A DNA stretch of 64,000 bases, taken from assembly GCA_031761405.1 (NCBI GenBank), contig JASEVX010000003.1, forward strand, positions 142,360,700 to 142,424,699. The letters run 5' to 3'. Each line of letters begins with the position of its first letter. Position 1 is the stretch's first letter. The position numbers and the translations under genes were made by a program. Shown here in pieces: positions 32,150-45,176 of this stretch. Origin of the DNA: Serripes groenlandicus. Its lineage: Eukaryota > Mollusca > Bivalvia > Cardiida > Cardiidae. Under the pieces are notes generated by a model, which had not been told where the DNA came from, made no database searches, and saw only the letters and a list, made by a program, of their open reading frames with translations.

Positions 32150-32371
32150 CAGCGGATTCCTCGATACTGGAACACGATACCTCTGTCTCTTCAAACACGT
32201 CCGTTATATGGAAACAATCCTCCCAGAGTCCGGTGTGACTTTTCCACGTTTCCCCGAATCGATGTTCCTCCCTATAGCTCCACCACGGTAGGGCAGTGGC
32301 CATAATATCTGACAGCACGGCCAAGAGGGACACGAACTGTCTGACATTGACATTCTTTAGCGCCATATTTG
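32150..32371 (-). pseudogene. orphan copy of claudin-like exon 1
   Basis: The minus-strand ATG at 32366-32364 opens a frame collinear with the exon at 23926-24142. ALPWWSYREEHRFGETWK and GLWEDC are kept, with nine changes (for example G to R and L to Q near the start of TM1). The donor GCTG|GTAGGT and upstream TAG acceptor are retained. No exon 2 or 3 homologue lies between here and 29803; they could lie in the gap. The upstream UTR-exon donor changed from AAAAG|GTGAGC to AAAAA|GTGAGC (32545). Most likely a partial duplicate that is not a complete gene. Confidence 0.7.
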
Positions 32372-32746
32372 CTACACAATAAAGTTTACCCTATGTCTAA
32401 AGCAGCAAAGTTTCTACTTTTCCCACAACGTTTTAAAGGAAAGCGTAAGAACACATTTTTAATTGACGTGACTTTATAACCGTAAACCTTGTCTTTAAAT
32501 GAGTAAAATGAGTTGAAAGGATAATAATTAAATATGATGCTCACTTTTTCATTCGGTAATATAAGTCTGTCAGACAAAAAGGATAGTCAACTTCCTCTGC
32601 CAATATAAGTCGGCCAATTTGAAAGTTACAGCATGAGTCGAGGCTTAAAAAGTTTGTTAGGCATTTCAACACGTTTATGCCCATTTTGGTGCTTTTCCGA
32701 TTTTCTGAAGGTGTTTTGGTGATTTTATTGACGATTTGACCGAACT

Positions 32747-32978
32747 ATATGAGTTGTTCAGCGAGAAAACCAACATTGTGAACTCTACGTAATGTATCGA
32801 TCCAGATCAGCCTAAGCATGCCGCGCATACACTTTTCGCTTCCTGTGAAATATTTCGTTTCAGGAATCATTACTCTATACCACTATCCCCCTGAGACGGA
32901 ATGTGTCGACCCGGCTGATCTGGGACGATACATTACGCAGAGTCCATATTGTTAGTTTTCTCGTGGAACGTCTCATAT
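32747..32978. mobile_element. MITE-B copy
   Basis: ATATGAGTTGTTCAGCGAGA at the left, TTCTCGTGGAACGTCTCATAT at the right. Orthologous to the copy at 24505. Confidence 0.8.
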
Positions 32979-33664
32979 TGCTTCTGCAGGTTCACAATGC
33001 TATAAATAAAATACAGTATCAAAACATAATATACACACAGACAGTTCGTATCAAAAGGTAGTACTTAGAAATAGGCATGCTCCTCTTCTCATTTTGTTAT
33101 CACAACGTTGATAGTTCACGCCTAATATGCATCCAATTGTTCATCTTTTTTTGATATTGCAAGCTAGTATAGATCTAAATATTTCTATACATATAAAACT
33201 ATAAATATCAATAAATAGACACAATTCGCTTGTGCGTGTTTATAATACACATGGGAATAAACAGTGGCAATAATTCAGGCCTGAAAGTTTAACCTTATCA
33301 TAACATAATAGGAAGAGGAGCATAAGTACTCCTTAATGTTACAATTTAATAATTTTATACAGACACTATACCTCCTTTATACTGAGTATTATGAATTTGA
33401 TAATGCAAAAAAAAAATCGAATTTGATTTTTAAGTCTATAATATATTATAGAAACAACCAAATCCGGAAACATACCTACTTGATATAAAACAGAAAAATA
33501 CAGAGCAAAATAATGATTGCCTCTATTCAATATAAAATCCTGAAACAGAATGAACGGCTGTCAGGGGAGCACTTCGCGGCTGGGCCGGGAAAATGTGCGC
33601 CGGGTGATTGTAGTTATTTCAAACGTCAATAGGAAGCCGTTTACAAATTATGAATATTTCATTA

Positions 33665-35415
33665 TTGGAAGCCGCCAGTAGTCGGCTTCCTGTAGGGATG
33701 CTTTTATTTTTCTGTCAAGGAGAATATTTAGACCTGCCAGCGTGACCACATATCTTGATTTCTCTTTGTCCTTTCTAAGTACATTAATTTAAGGTTATGA
33801 CTTTTAAAAACATCCCTTTTACACTCTATATACATGTGTGAGTTTTACAAATTAAAAACAAAAGACAAAGGCCAGTATATTAATTGAATGTATGTACATT
33901 TTTATTTAAGCGAAATTCATACTGTATCTTGTCTAAACAGTAAACTGAATTGGTTACCTGCCTCATACGCTTTTTTTTAGTTCGATAGTATGTTAAACCG
34001 GGAACCACCAATAAAAGAAGGTACGCAGTAAATGTAATCTGTTTCTTGTTGTTGTTGTTTGGCGTTGTTTACCCTCGCGCTCGGCATTAATACCATTCCG
34101 TTCCTTACATGCTATAATATATTACGCAGTAATTCTAGATGAAGAAGTGCAGACATGAACAAAATATCTGTTTCACAATAAATGTTGCCGTCTAGTTGAA
34201 ATGTTAATGTTTATCAAACTTATTCATACGAATCACAAGAAAAAAAATCCTAGTAGTACTTAAAGGGAGGTAATTTGAAGTATATACGCACAATTTAATT
34301 AAGTTCCCATTTGGTCTGACACCTTTGTCTAATAATAGACATGTATGACGATTTAAATAAACAATTTAAAGGGAATACAAATAGTTAACACAGTTAAACA
34401 TTTATTTAAGCGAAATTCATTCTGTATCTTGAACAGTGAACAAGAGAAGGCACGCAGTAAATGTAATCTGTTTCTTGTTGTTGTTGTTTGGCGTTGTTTA
34501 CCCTCTCGCTCGGCATTAATGCCATTCCGTTCTTTACATGCTATCATATATTACGCAGTAATTCTAGATGCAGAAGTGCAGACATGAGCATATATAAACC
34601 ACAGAAATATCTGTTTCACAATAAATGTTGCCGTCTAGTTGAAATGTAAATGTTTATCAAACTTATTCATACGAATCACAAGAAAAAAATCGTGGTAGTA
34701 CTTAAAGGGAGGTCTGACACCTTTGTCTAATAATACACATGTATGACGATTTAAATAAACAATTTAAAGGGAATACAAATATTTAACACAGCTAAACATT
34801 TAAATACATGTTCAGCAGCTAACCGTTTCCCACATACAACAACCAATTTGTTAGAGGAAAGTTTACGTCGTGCCGGGTTAGTTAGTCTCAATATAAAATC
34901 GCAAATATTGGAAATATACTTATACACAAACGGACGTTTCTAGTTTCAGTACATACAAAAACGGTTCATTCTTTAATTTACTTTAACATGTTGGTATAAT
35001 TGAAATGGGTAATTCACAGACTTAGTACTTTTTAATGAAAATTTGTTTATAACATTATAAATTTTATATTCATACCTATACATTAGGGTATCTACAAACA
35101 ATAAATGAAATGTGTACACATTTATCTTGGCTTAAATTTGATTTTGATGTTGTTACTAATTTAAATAATAGTTTTCATTCATATAATTTCAATGTTTATT
35201 AATTTTAATCATACGAATCACAAGGTAAATATCCTTGTATTGCTTAAAGGGAGGTAATTTGAAGTATCCAACAGTCTTCAAAGGGATAAATATGTCAGCG
35301 TATTACCGTCTACAGTTGTTTGTGGATTTAAATGTTCTTTTTTCTTATTTCTACATGAACAACGAAAAATTGCGGCTTCTCTTTGACGCTTTGCGTCAAA
35401 CATTCGTCTTGTATA
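33665..35415. repeat. copy-B-specific block with an internal ~500-bp direct repeat
   Basis: Absent from copy A. A segment starting TTTATTTAAGCGAAATTCAT at about 33900 recurs at about 34400 (offset near 500). It includes GTAATCTGTTTCTTGTTGTT, GGCGTTGTTTACCCTC and TTACGCAGTAATTCTAGATG. A third partial copy of its end (CATACGAATCACAAG ... TTAAAGGGAGGTAATTTGAA) lies at 35210-35272. No coding frame is shared between the repeats, so I read it as non-coding repeated DNA of unknown origin. Confidence 0.7.
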
Positions 35416-35476
35416 CTTATTGGTTTATGTTAAATTGTCCATATCGCCTACCGGTCTAGAGAACACATCTCAACAG

Positions 35477-35655
35477 TTAACCCTTTCTCATTTGCAGTTG
35501 CATTTTAATGCAGTTCAGCGTATCATTTTTTTCCCCATGTTTTCAACCATATTCAATCATTATACTTCTATAAAGTGAGACTTGCCATATTTATAACTTT
35601 ATGCTTCCAAATAATGCGTCTGCTGCAGATTTATTGTGTATGGGAAAAGGTTTAA
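35477..35655. mobile_element. MITE-A copy
   Basis: TTAACCCTTTCTCATTTGCA to TATGGGAAAAGGTTTAA. Counterpart of 27958-28145. Confidence 0.7.
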
Positions 35656-36663
35656 ACAATCATCCTATAACTGATAATCATTTTCGCATTTGGAATTTGA
35701 AAACATCTTTGAATACGGCGTACAATCAGGACAACTGAAACATAACATTCACGCATTGTGGAAAATAAAGTACAACCATCCTTTAACTGATAGGTATTTG
35801 TCGTATTTGAAACTGGGAAACATCTTTGCAAATGGCGTACACTCAGGACAACTGAAACATTACATTTACGCAGGGTGGAAAATAAAGTATCTCCCCTTTC
35901 CCACTTGCATACGAATTTTGACGCATAATCAGCAGACGAGTTTTGAAAACATTGCGACATTATTTTTCCTTTTCCCTTTTTACCGCAATGTTTCAACTTT
36001 ATTCAACAGTCATACTTTCAATAACAGAGGTTTTCCGTAGTTTTGGCTTGATATTTTTAAAGTAAGCTTCTTCAGCAGATTTGTCGTATGCGAGACATCT
36101 GGCCACAATGTTGAGCAATCTGGTCAATGAAACATTTCTTTCCACCGTTACCTTATGCATATGCTTTCTGATACCCCTTTAACAGATGTCTTTTGAAAAC
36201 ATCGTGAAAAAAGAAGAAAATGCTTATAATCAGCAATTGATCCTTTTACCACAATATTTTCAAATCCTTTTTATATTTATACTTTCATTATTAGAACTCA
36301 TTATAACTCAAATGTAAAATACGGACAGTTTCCCATATTCCAACAATGATTTCTTTTTTAATGTTGACTGTTGTAGACAGTTCAAAAGTCAATCAAGCCG
36401 AGCTATAATAAAACTAACAATCAAACCTAACAGCAAACAAAGATACATATAAACCAGAGCATACAATCGATATTGATATATTCTTTTAGACCCAAGAGAA
36501 GCTTCATGGCCTAACGAACACCACTCAAATGTGTTTTCTGTCTGAACAAAGTCCTTATAAAGCGTTAACCCATTCAATGGTCGGGTTTCATATAGCAAGA
36601 CGCATCTATACTGAGGAGACTGTGGAAAACAAAGTTAGCACTCCAATGATTTATTGAGACAGT

Positions 36664-36901
36664 TTAACCCTTTACCACTTTCAGACTCAGTTCGACGCAT
36701 CTGCAGCAGACGACTTTTGAAAACATTGTGGCTAAAGAAGAAATTGCTAATACGAGCATTTTTCTCATTTTACCACAAAGATTTCAACTGTATTTAATAA
36801 TTACATTTCCATCTATAGAGGTTTGACAAAAGATTTGCGCAGATGTTTTCAAAGTCGTCTGTAAAGTTGCTGCATATTTGTTGTAACTAGGAAAGGGTTA
36901 A
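36664..36901. mobile_element. MITE-A copy
   Basis: TTAACCCTTTACCACTTTCA to CTAGGAAAGGGTTAAA. Counterpart of 29315-29550. Confidence 0.72.
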
Positions 36902-36921
36902 AGGGAAACTTTCTGACATAG

Positions 36922-37618
36922 CCCGTTATGCCTGGTTGACATGCAGGGCACCAACAGAGGATCTATTCTCAGATCTGTACTGAGTCATCCCCCGGTCTCA
37001 TTCCAGTGCATTTATGCCTGGTTGACATACAGGGCACCAACAGAGGATCTATTCTCAGATCTGTTCTGAGTCATCCCCCGGACTCATTCCAGTGCATTTA
37101 TGCCTGGTTGACATACAGGGCACCAACAGAGGATCTATACTCAGGTCTGTTCTGAGTCATCCACCGGACTCATTGTAATGCATTTATGCCTGGTTGACAT
37201 GCAGGGTACCAACAGAGGATATATTCTCAGGTCTGTTCTGAGTCATCCCCCGGACTCATTCTAATGCATTTATGCATTGTTGACATGCAGGGTACCAACA
37301 GAGGATCTATACTCAGGTCTGTTCTGAGTCATCCACCGGACTCATTCTAATGCATTTATGCCTGGTTGACATGCAGGGTACCAACAGAGGATCTATTCTC
37401 AGGTCTGTTCTGAGTCGTCTCCCGGACTCATTCCAGTGCATTTATGCCTTGTTGACATACAGGGCACCAACAGAGGATCTATACTCAGGTCTGTTCTGAG
37501 TCATCCCCCGGACTCATTCTAATGCATTTATGCATTGTTGACATGCAGGGTACCAACAGAGGATCTATTCTCAGGTCTGTTCTGAGTCATCTCCCGTACT
37601 CATTCCAATATATGTCAT
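36922..37618. repeat. 86-bp tandem repeat, about 8 copies (copy B)
   Basis: The unit begins TTTATGCCTGGTTGACATAC and contains AGGGCACCAACAGAGGATCT and GAGTCATCCCCCGGACTCAT. Variants GGCACC/GGTACC and CCTGG/CATTG mark subtypes. Only two units are present in copy A. Confidence 0.92.
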
Positions 37619-37671
37619 TGAAGAAAATGCGAAATATAAAGGTTAAGTTGTCACTGTCAGTGTTAAGCAGG

Positions 37672-37805
37672 GTCGCGGGTTAGCATTTCGACTGACTCGC
37701 TGGAGTCAGGATAATTGGACCAATAGTACTGGTAACTCCAGGAAACGCCGTGATATAACTGAACAATTGTTGAAAGCGGCATAAAACAATAAACAATCAA
37801 TCAAT
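37672..37805 (+). mobile_element. SINE fragment (body and tail)
   Basis: GTTAGCATTTCGACTGACTC, GGAAACGCCGTGATATAACT and TTGTTGAAAGCGGCATAAAA, ending in an AACAATCAATCAAT tail. The tRNA-like head is missing. Confidence 0.65.
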
Positions 37806-38381
37806 ATTTTGGTGCTCAGAATCGTTGGACAGCATTCCGACCGACTCGTTTGTGTCAGGATAAATGGACCAAAAGTACTAGTAATTTACCCAGCAAGCGT
37901 CCGTAAAACACTATATAAACACACAAACACATACACTCGTGAGAAACCACGGCAATACCGTACGCAATCATAACTCTTTCCCGCACACAGACGCACACTG
38001 CATCATCTACAACAGACTACTTTGACAACTTTGTTTTTGCTGGAGAAATTGGTAATGATTCCCCATTTGTCACTCACAATGTTATTGATTCTATTCAACA
38101 GTTTTACCTTCATTTACATATATTTTACATGCTATTTTGAGGGAGAAATAAATGTTTCCAAAGACTTTGCACTTTTAATGTATGTGGATGCAAAGCTTAC
38201 AAGAGCCTTTGTCTACGAAATTCAAAAAAGTTAAACAAAAAAAGTAATTCAAAAAAGTTAAAAAAAAAAGAGTAATTCAAAGGAGGTTGAGATTTGAGTC
38301 AAAGTACACCAGTAACTGACGAACAATTGCATCGGCCAATACATTTCATGGGAAATAATTCGTAGGTTTTTCTTATGTTTG

Positions 38382-38545
38382 TATGGTGTTTAATGCCACT
38401 TTGAAAACGAATTCCGTTAAACACGGCATTTCTTTGGTAAGTTACCAGTACTTCTGTTTTATCTACCCTGACACCAGCGAGTCAGTCGTAATGCTAATCC
38501 CACATCCGTGAGCGCCAAGGCGTTAAAGCCATTACCACCATTGTT
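38382..38545 (-). mobile_element. SINE fragment
   Basis: Minus-oriented body: GGTGTTTAATGCCACTTTGA, CACGGCATTTCTTTGGTAAG, ACCCTGACACCAGCGAGTCA, GTAATGCTAATCCCACA. Confidence 0.6.
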
Positions 38546-38710
38546 GAAGATTGAGTTCTCAGAGGTACGTGGATATAATATATACTTAGAGCAATATGAA
38601 AACAAGTGTGCAGCATGGGGAAATATATTGCAGCCTTTTTTATATTGAAAATAGAAGTAACACTTTGAAAGAATACAATTAATAATTGGAAAAATACTAT
38701 TCATTGTAAC

Positions 38711-40615
38711 CAGTGCAAGCGAAATATAAACATCATTACTAATAAAAGTTTCTAGTGCGAGCGAAATATAAACATCATTACTAATAAAAGTTTCAAGTGC
38801 GCGCGAAATATAAACATCGTTACTAATAAGATTTTCAAGTGCGAGCGAAATATAAACATCATTACTAATAACAGTTTCAAGTGCGCGCGAAATATAAACA
38901 TCATTACTAATAAAAGTTTCAAGTGCGAGCGAAATATAAACAATATTAATAAAAGTTTCAAGTGCGAGCTAAATATAAACATCATTACTAATAAAATGTT
39001 CAAGTGCGAGCGAAATATAAACATCATTACTAATAAGAGTTTCAAGTGCTAGCGAAATATAAACATCATTACTAATAAAAGTTTCAAGTGTGAGCGAAAT
39101 ATAAACATCATTACTAATAAAAGTATCAAGTGCTAGCGAAATATAAACATCATTACTAATAAAAGTATCAAGTGCGAGCGAAATATAAACATCATTACTA
39201 ATAAAAGTATCAAGTGCGAGCGAAATATAAACATCATTACTAATAAAAGTATCAAGTGTGAGCGAAATATAAACATCATTACTAATAAAAGTATCAAGTG
39301 CGAGCGAAATATAAACATCATTACTACTTAAGGTTTCTAGTGATAGCGAAATATAAACATCATTACTAATAACTGTTTCAAGTGCGATCGAAATATAAAC
39401 ATCATTACTAATAAAAGTATCAAGTGCGAGCGAAATATAAACATCATTACTACTAAAGGTTTCTAGTGCTAGCAAAATATAAACATCATTACTAATAAAA
39501 GTATCAAGTGCGAGCGAAATATAAACATCATTACTAATAAAAGTTTCAAGTGCGAGCGAAATATAAACATCATTACTAATAAAAGTTTCAAGTGCCAGCG
39601 AAATATAAACATCATTACTAATAAGAGTTTCAAGTGCGAGCGAAATATAAACATCATTACTAATAAGAGTTTCAAGTGCGAGCGAAATATAAACATCATT
39701 ACTAATAAAAGTTTCAAGTGCGAGCGAAATATAAACATCATTACTAATAAAAGTTTCAAGTGAGAGCGAAATATAAACATCATTACTAATAAAAGTATCA
39801 AGTGCGAGCGAAATATAAACATCATTACTAATAAGAGTTTCAAGTGCGAGCGAAATATAAACATCATTACTAATAAAAGTTTCAAGTGCCAGCGAAATAT
39901 AAACATCATTACTAATAAGAGTTTCAAGTGCCAGCGAAATATAAACATCATTACTAATAAGAGTTTCAAGTGCGAGCGAAATATAAACATCATTACTAAT
40001 AAAAGTTTCAAGTGCAAGCGAAATATAAACATCATTACTAATACAAGTTTCAAGTGCGAGCGAAATATAAACATCATTACTAATAAGAGTTTCAAGTGCG
40101 AGCGAAATATAAACATCATTACTAATAAGAGTTTCAAGTGCGAGCGAAATATAAACATCATTACTAATAAGAGTTTCAAGTGCGAGCGAAATATAAACAT
40201 TATTACTAATAAAAGTTTCAAGTGCGAGCGAAATATAAACATCATTACTAATAAGAGTTTCAAGTGCGAGCGAAATATAAACATCATTACTAATAAAAGT
40301 TTCAAGTGCGAGCGAAATATAAACATCATTACTAATAAGAGTTTCAAGTGCGAGCGAAATATAAACATCATTACTAATAAGAGTTTCAAGTGCGAGCGAA
40401 ATATAAACATTATTACTAATTAAAGTTTCAAGTGCGAGCAAAATAAAAACATCATTACTAATAAGAGTTTCAAGTGCGAGCGAAATATAAACATTTCTAA
40501 TTAAAGTTTCAAGTTCGAGCGAAATATATACATCATTACTAAATATAAATATCATTACTAGTAAAAGTTTCAAGTGCGAGCGAAATATAAACATTATTAC
40601 TAATAAAAGTTCAAG
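38711..40615. repeat. 42-bp minisatellite, about 45 copies
   Basis: The unit is AGTGCGAGCGAAATATAAAC + ATCATTACTAATAAAAGTTT + CA. 42 is a multiple of three and the unit lacks minus-strand stops, so a 541-codon minus frame repeats LALETLISNDVYIS. A second minus frame is also open for 313 codons. Two open frames, no splice context and no signal peptide make it non-coding in my reading. Confidence 0.94.
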
Positions 40616-40972
40616 AAAATCATATTATTTATAAAATAACATATTGTTCACATACCTACACCAAGTATAGTTCATTTAAAGTTCAGGATGAAAGTTAATG
40701 TGTTACATATAATTTTAAGTGGTCACTGTACGTGATTGTATTACATGTGTATTCACAAATAAAGCACAGATAGAAATATATTTAAAGATGGTATCAAATT
40801 CAAAATTTCAAGACAAGCAGACGTACATTAACCCTTTTCAATACGCTACAAATCCGCATCAGACGACTTTGTTATTATTTTACAATCTTTATCTACTACT
40901 CCCATATCTTATTGCCTGTTTCGGATGATGGTATATTGTAGTTCATGACCTGTCATCCCTACCGTTTTCACT

Positions 40973-41179
40973 TTAACCCTCATTTAGGCCTTATTCTGAT
41001 GCATCTGGAGCAGACGTGATTTGAACACTTTGTGGCAAAAGGAGAAACCTATCATTTTGTTCACAACTTATATATTTGTTTAATGATTAGACTTTCGTTT
41101 ATGGAAAGTTTCCATAACATGTTACTGTATGTTTTTAAAGTCGTCTGCTGTGGATTTTTTTTTTTGTGGGAAGGCTTAA
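40973..41179. mobile_element. MITE-A copy, diverged
   Basis: TTAACCCTCATTTAGGCC at the left and TTGTGGGAAGGCTTAA at the right; GTCGTCTGCTGTGG arm present. Confidence 0.6.
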
Positions 41180-41773
41180 GCAAAGTCATAGTAAAAAGCG
41201 ACCTTCAATCGACGAACACCAATATCTACTGTCGAATCTACAAACATCTTATCACGCATTTCCTTCTTTGACTCTTTGTACTGCATGCATTCTAGAGTTA
41301 AATTAATAGCTGGGAAGAGATTTTTCACAAAACAAAAATACTGCGAAATAAAGCAGCATTACCTGATCCGCGAATCGAAATGAATATCTCCGAAGGTCGG
41401 TTTTCGTGTGACGATCTATATATTAGATAAGCCCCACATTTGTTTGAGGACGCATTTAACCTTACCTACGCAAAAAATAAAAGTGGATTAAACACACTGA
41501 GTTGACATTAACCTCACCTATCCCGGCACTGACGAGTGATACAATTACTTTTCGATTCACAGATAACATAGGAAGATATTAAACTAATATTAATCTAAGC
41601 AAATCCGCAACATTCTATCGGGTTTGATTTGTCAGCATTTGCAACATCTTGTGTGTTGTTCTCCCCGTGTTTTGTAATTTCTAAGGTCAATTATCCAATG
41701 AAATTGCCATTATCACATCACGAGGACAATACAGTCCAATCAGATTTCTCGATAGTGATGTAAGGAATATGTA

Positions 41774-41780
41774 TATAAAT
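41774..41780 (+). promoter_or_regulatory. candidate TATA box of the SCO-spondin-like gene
   Basis: TATAAAT lies 150 bp before the ATG at 41924. A start near 41800-41810 would give a 5' UTR of about 120 nt. It is a motif match only. Confidence 0.4.
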
Positions 41781-41923
41781 GAAGCTTTTGGGTCCCAAGA
41801 GCAGTGTCTGTAGATCTGCAAGAAAGAAGTCAACCGAAAACATTTTATTCTTTGAAACGAAATTGGACAACATTTTAAATATAAAATATAGACAAAGACA
41901 GGACGTAAGATACGAAATCCGCC

Positions 41924-41997
41924 ATGGGTGGGCTTATCTCCCCTTGCATAATCTGGCTTTTATGGATCTTCGCAGACATGGCTGAATCGCAGAACAG
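41924..41997 (+). CDS. exon 1: signal peptide
   Basis: The ATG in context CCGCCATGGG opens MGGLISPCIIWLLWIFADMA, a hydrophobic core of about 15 residues with likely cleavage near ADMA or AES. The donor AACAG|GTAAAC is phase 2, matching exon 2. A longer overlapping frame (41779-41985) is out of frame with exon 2 and was rejected. Confidence 0.82.
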
Positions 41998-44900
41998 GTA
42001 AACTATATTCTATCATTTAAAATGTTCACTTAATCAAAAGTTACTCATTGAGGGATAAAAGTCAATATGTCGGACGTTGAGAAAAAATACTAAAAATGTA
42101 ATTTGAGATTCATTATTACAACAGAAAAGTACATATTATCACTGCTACATATCAACCTTTTCAAACATACAACAATTCTGCAGCAGACGACTTTTCAAAC
42201 ATCTGAATAAAAATGTGAATTATCGCTGTAAATGAAAGTTTAATTATTGAATTAAGTTGAAATGGAGAAAGCGCGCATTATTAGTATGTTCTACTTTCAA
42301 ATTCTTTAGTAGACATAAATTGAAACAATTAAGAGCAACATTCCTTTAACTATTTTCGGAAATGGTCAACATTTAAGCGTTATGCTTTAGCACTAAAAAA
42401 GCCCATCGTCGGCACCTATAATACTTACGAAGCACAACACAAGCAAAGTACCAAGCTAAATCTCGAAAACGTACTTGGGTCCGGTAATTTAGTCTCAAAT
42501 CCGAAAATCGAACTGGAGATCGGTTGGTGAATACGGGCCCTGATGTATAACGATGAAATAAGTCATATAATTAAATCCGCCTAGCACGAATGGTTAGCGT
42601 GGGGGTGTAGAGTTGATCCCCGCACGCATGGTGGAGTGCCGTTTATTGACAGGCACATTTTATAGGCGAATACTGGTTGGTTTACACCCAGTGATCATGC
42701 ATAATTAAGTGAACGGTAGCCGCGATATAATGTTGAAAATGGTGCATAATACACAGACAAAATTTATTCGATCGTTGTGTTTCTTAGATGATTTTTAGAC
42801 CATTTACTACAATACTTAAAAAACTGAAATGCAAACAAAATGACCACTGGTAAAGTCGTTCCATAACTGCTTCAGGGAGTGTTCATGTGCCATAACAAAC
42901 TTTTTGTAAATAGCACAACGGTGCTATTCACGGGCTTTTCTCGTTGGTGTCATCCTGGGTCTAATTTTGTAAAATATGTGAACTTTTTTTGTATTATAGT
43001 TGGGTTTATGCCCATATTTGAATCTTTCATCATTTTAAATACATTACAATTTTCAGTCTAGCCTGTATTCTATTTTATTATTTCTACGGGAAAACACAGC
43101 AGAGAGAAATGTGTATTGTACCATGTTGATAATAAGCAATTTGTTGATTATTGGTGGAAACGTTGTTTCATTATATTTTAGTCGTCCTCTACGACACTCA
43201 AATTTAAGAGTTATTTTGACACTTATTTAGAAAGCGATCATTTATGAGCATCTAAACTTGTCTTAACAGTATCCTCACTGTCCGTCTTCATGCTACAGTG
43301 ACCTAAATATATCTCCCCTCCCCTCATACGACAATTCTGCAGCAAACGACTGTGAACATATTTTGTCAACAAACAGAAAATCTCTATAGTTGAATGCATA
43401 ACCTATCACTAACCTTTCTGAAGACTCTGCAGCAGACTACTTAAGAAAACACTGTGACAAAAGGAAACATTGCTCATAATGATAAATGTCTCATTTTACC
43501 ACAATGTGTACAAATCTAAGGAATAATTCAACCCTCTTGTATCGAGATTGTTCATGTGTTTGCCAATATGTGTTCAACATCGTCTGCTGCAGATTTGTTG
43601 TATGTAGGAAATGGCTAAAATGATGCCAGCCCGATGTGGAAATAAGACCCCAAACATCGCTCATATAACACATGTTTACAATAACTCTCTCTCACGTTTC
43701 AGTCATATATGTCCGGTTACCGAAGTATACTACAACCCACTCGAAGACCTGTGTTCGAACAGTTTCGAGCATTTCGCAAACCTGGAAATGCTTGACTTTG
43801 ATGCCTCCGGATTATCTCCCCTGAGCGTCACGGACCGGCAGAGAGCACTACAAGAAGACGGTCGTATGTGTATATTCAACCAGTAAGTTTTACTCTCGGC
43901 GTTTGTTTGTTTGTTTGTACGATTTAAATATTACAATTAATCTTCGAGGTATCCAGATGCCAATATCACAAGTTATAATGATACAATTATTAAAAATGAA
44001 ATATCTATTTTTGTTCGAGATAACTAAAACTATAGTACAGTAATAGAATAAATACTCAAAAAACATATCTGCATCAAACAAGGAACATCACTATAAACGA
44101 CAGTAAACTTATTTAATACAAAATAAAAAACATTTGTTGTAAACTGAGATATTGCTTAAACATAAAACTGTCGCTACAATTGCAAAGTAAACAGCAGGCT
44201 GTATAGACAAATGTGCAGTCTGATACCTGTTCGGAAATGCGGATTAAAGGTGCTGACTACATATATTATAATCAGTTTTAAAACTGTTCAAAAGTTGTCT
44301 TGAATTATTAGAACCATTATTCTGGGATAAAGGAAAAGTATTGATTTCACACTCCAGTACCATAAACATCTAAACGTTGATCATTTATGCTTCATTTGTA
44401 CTGGGTAGACATGCCCTGTCAGCCAAATGTTGTATATGTCCATGACTTGTCAATTGACAGTTTTTCAACATTTACTGAAGATAGTTTTGAACTATTTATT
44501 ACTTACTTTGTTGTTACTATTAGCAATATTTTCCGAATTTTTAACATTTCAAAATTGTGATCACCATCTGGAGTTCAGTGCCTTTATTGAACTACGACAT
44601 ACATATATGTTGTTAAAAGTCTCTTATAACAGACAAAGTGTTATCCGAGTCAATCTATACGAAATGTTACCGCTCTATGTACGATGAGTAAACATTACAT
44701 CTTTTTATGCGCAACATCCTTTTTTTATTGCATATTGTGTATGTGGGTTAGTAAGAAATAACAGTCGATTATTTCATCATAAACACACTGTTTCAAATAG
44801 TGAATATAACAAGTGATGTAATTCCCCTCATTACTTTGATCTAAGCGAAACAGTACCGGTCTATGTATGATGAATATGAGTATGAATATATATCATCATT

Positions 44901-45144
44901 CCTTTTGGAATAATTATTATTACAATATTTGGCATTGGGTTTCTATGAATTAACAATTGATTTTATAATCATAATAAGAGTAGTTGAATATATCATCATA
45001 TTTATGAACAGTTGAATATATCATCATATTTATGAACAGTTGATTAAATCATCAAAAACAAACTTTCAAATTGTGGATTTGTCAAGTGATTAATGTCTCC
45101 AAGGGATCGTTCTCATTAAAACCAGATTTAGATTCGCACGCTCG

Positions 45145-45176
<32 letters not shown>

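Larger units (their letters stand above)
31226..37665. repeat. segmental duplication, copy B
   Basis: Collinear with 23031-29803 and starting exactly at the gap edge. Differences: no 41-bp array (a single relic at about 32982-33008), an extra block at about 33665-35415, and an 86-bp repeat expanded to about eight copies. Claudin exon 1 has 9 residue changes in 76 codons, more than expected for alleles. Confidence 0.88.

Noticed and set aside
38969..40594. 541-codon minus-strand open frame
   Set aside because: It is produced by a stop-free 42-bp tandem unit. A second minus frame is open too, and there are no flanking coding features.
41779..41985. 68-codon frame as the first coding exon of the SCO-spondin-like gene
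   Set aside because: It is out of frame with exon 2 and lacks a leader. The overlapping frame from 41924 has a signal peptide, a good start context and the right donor phase.
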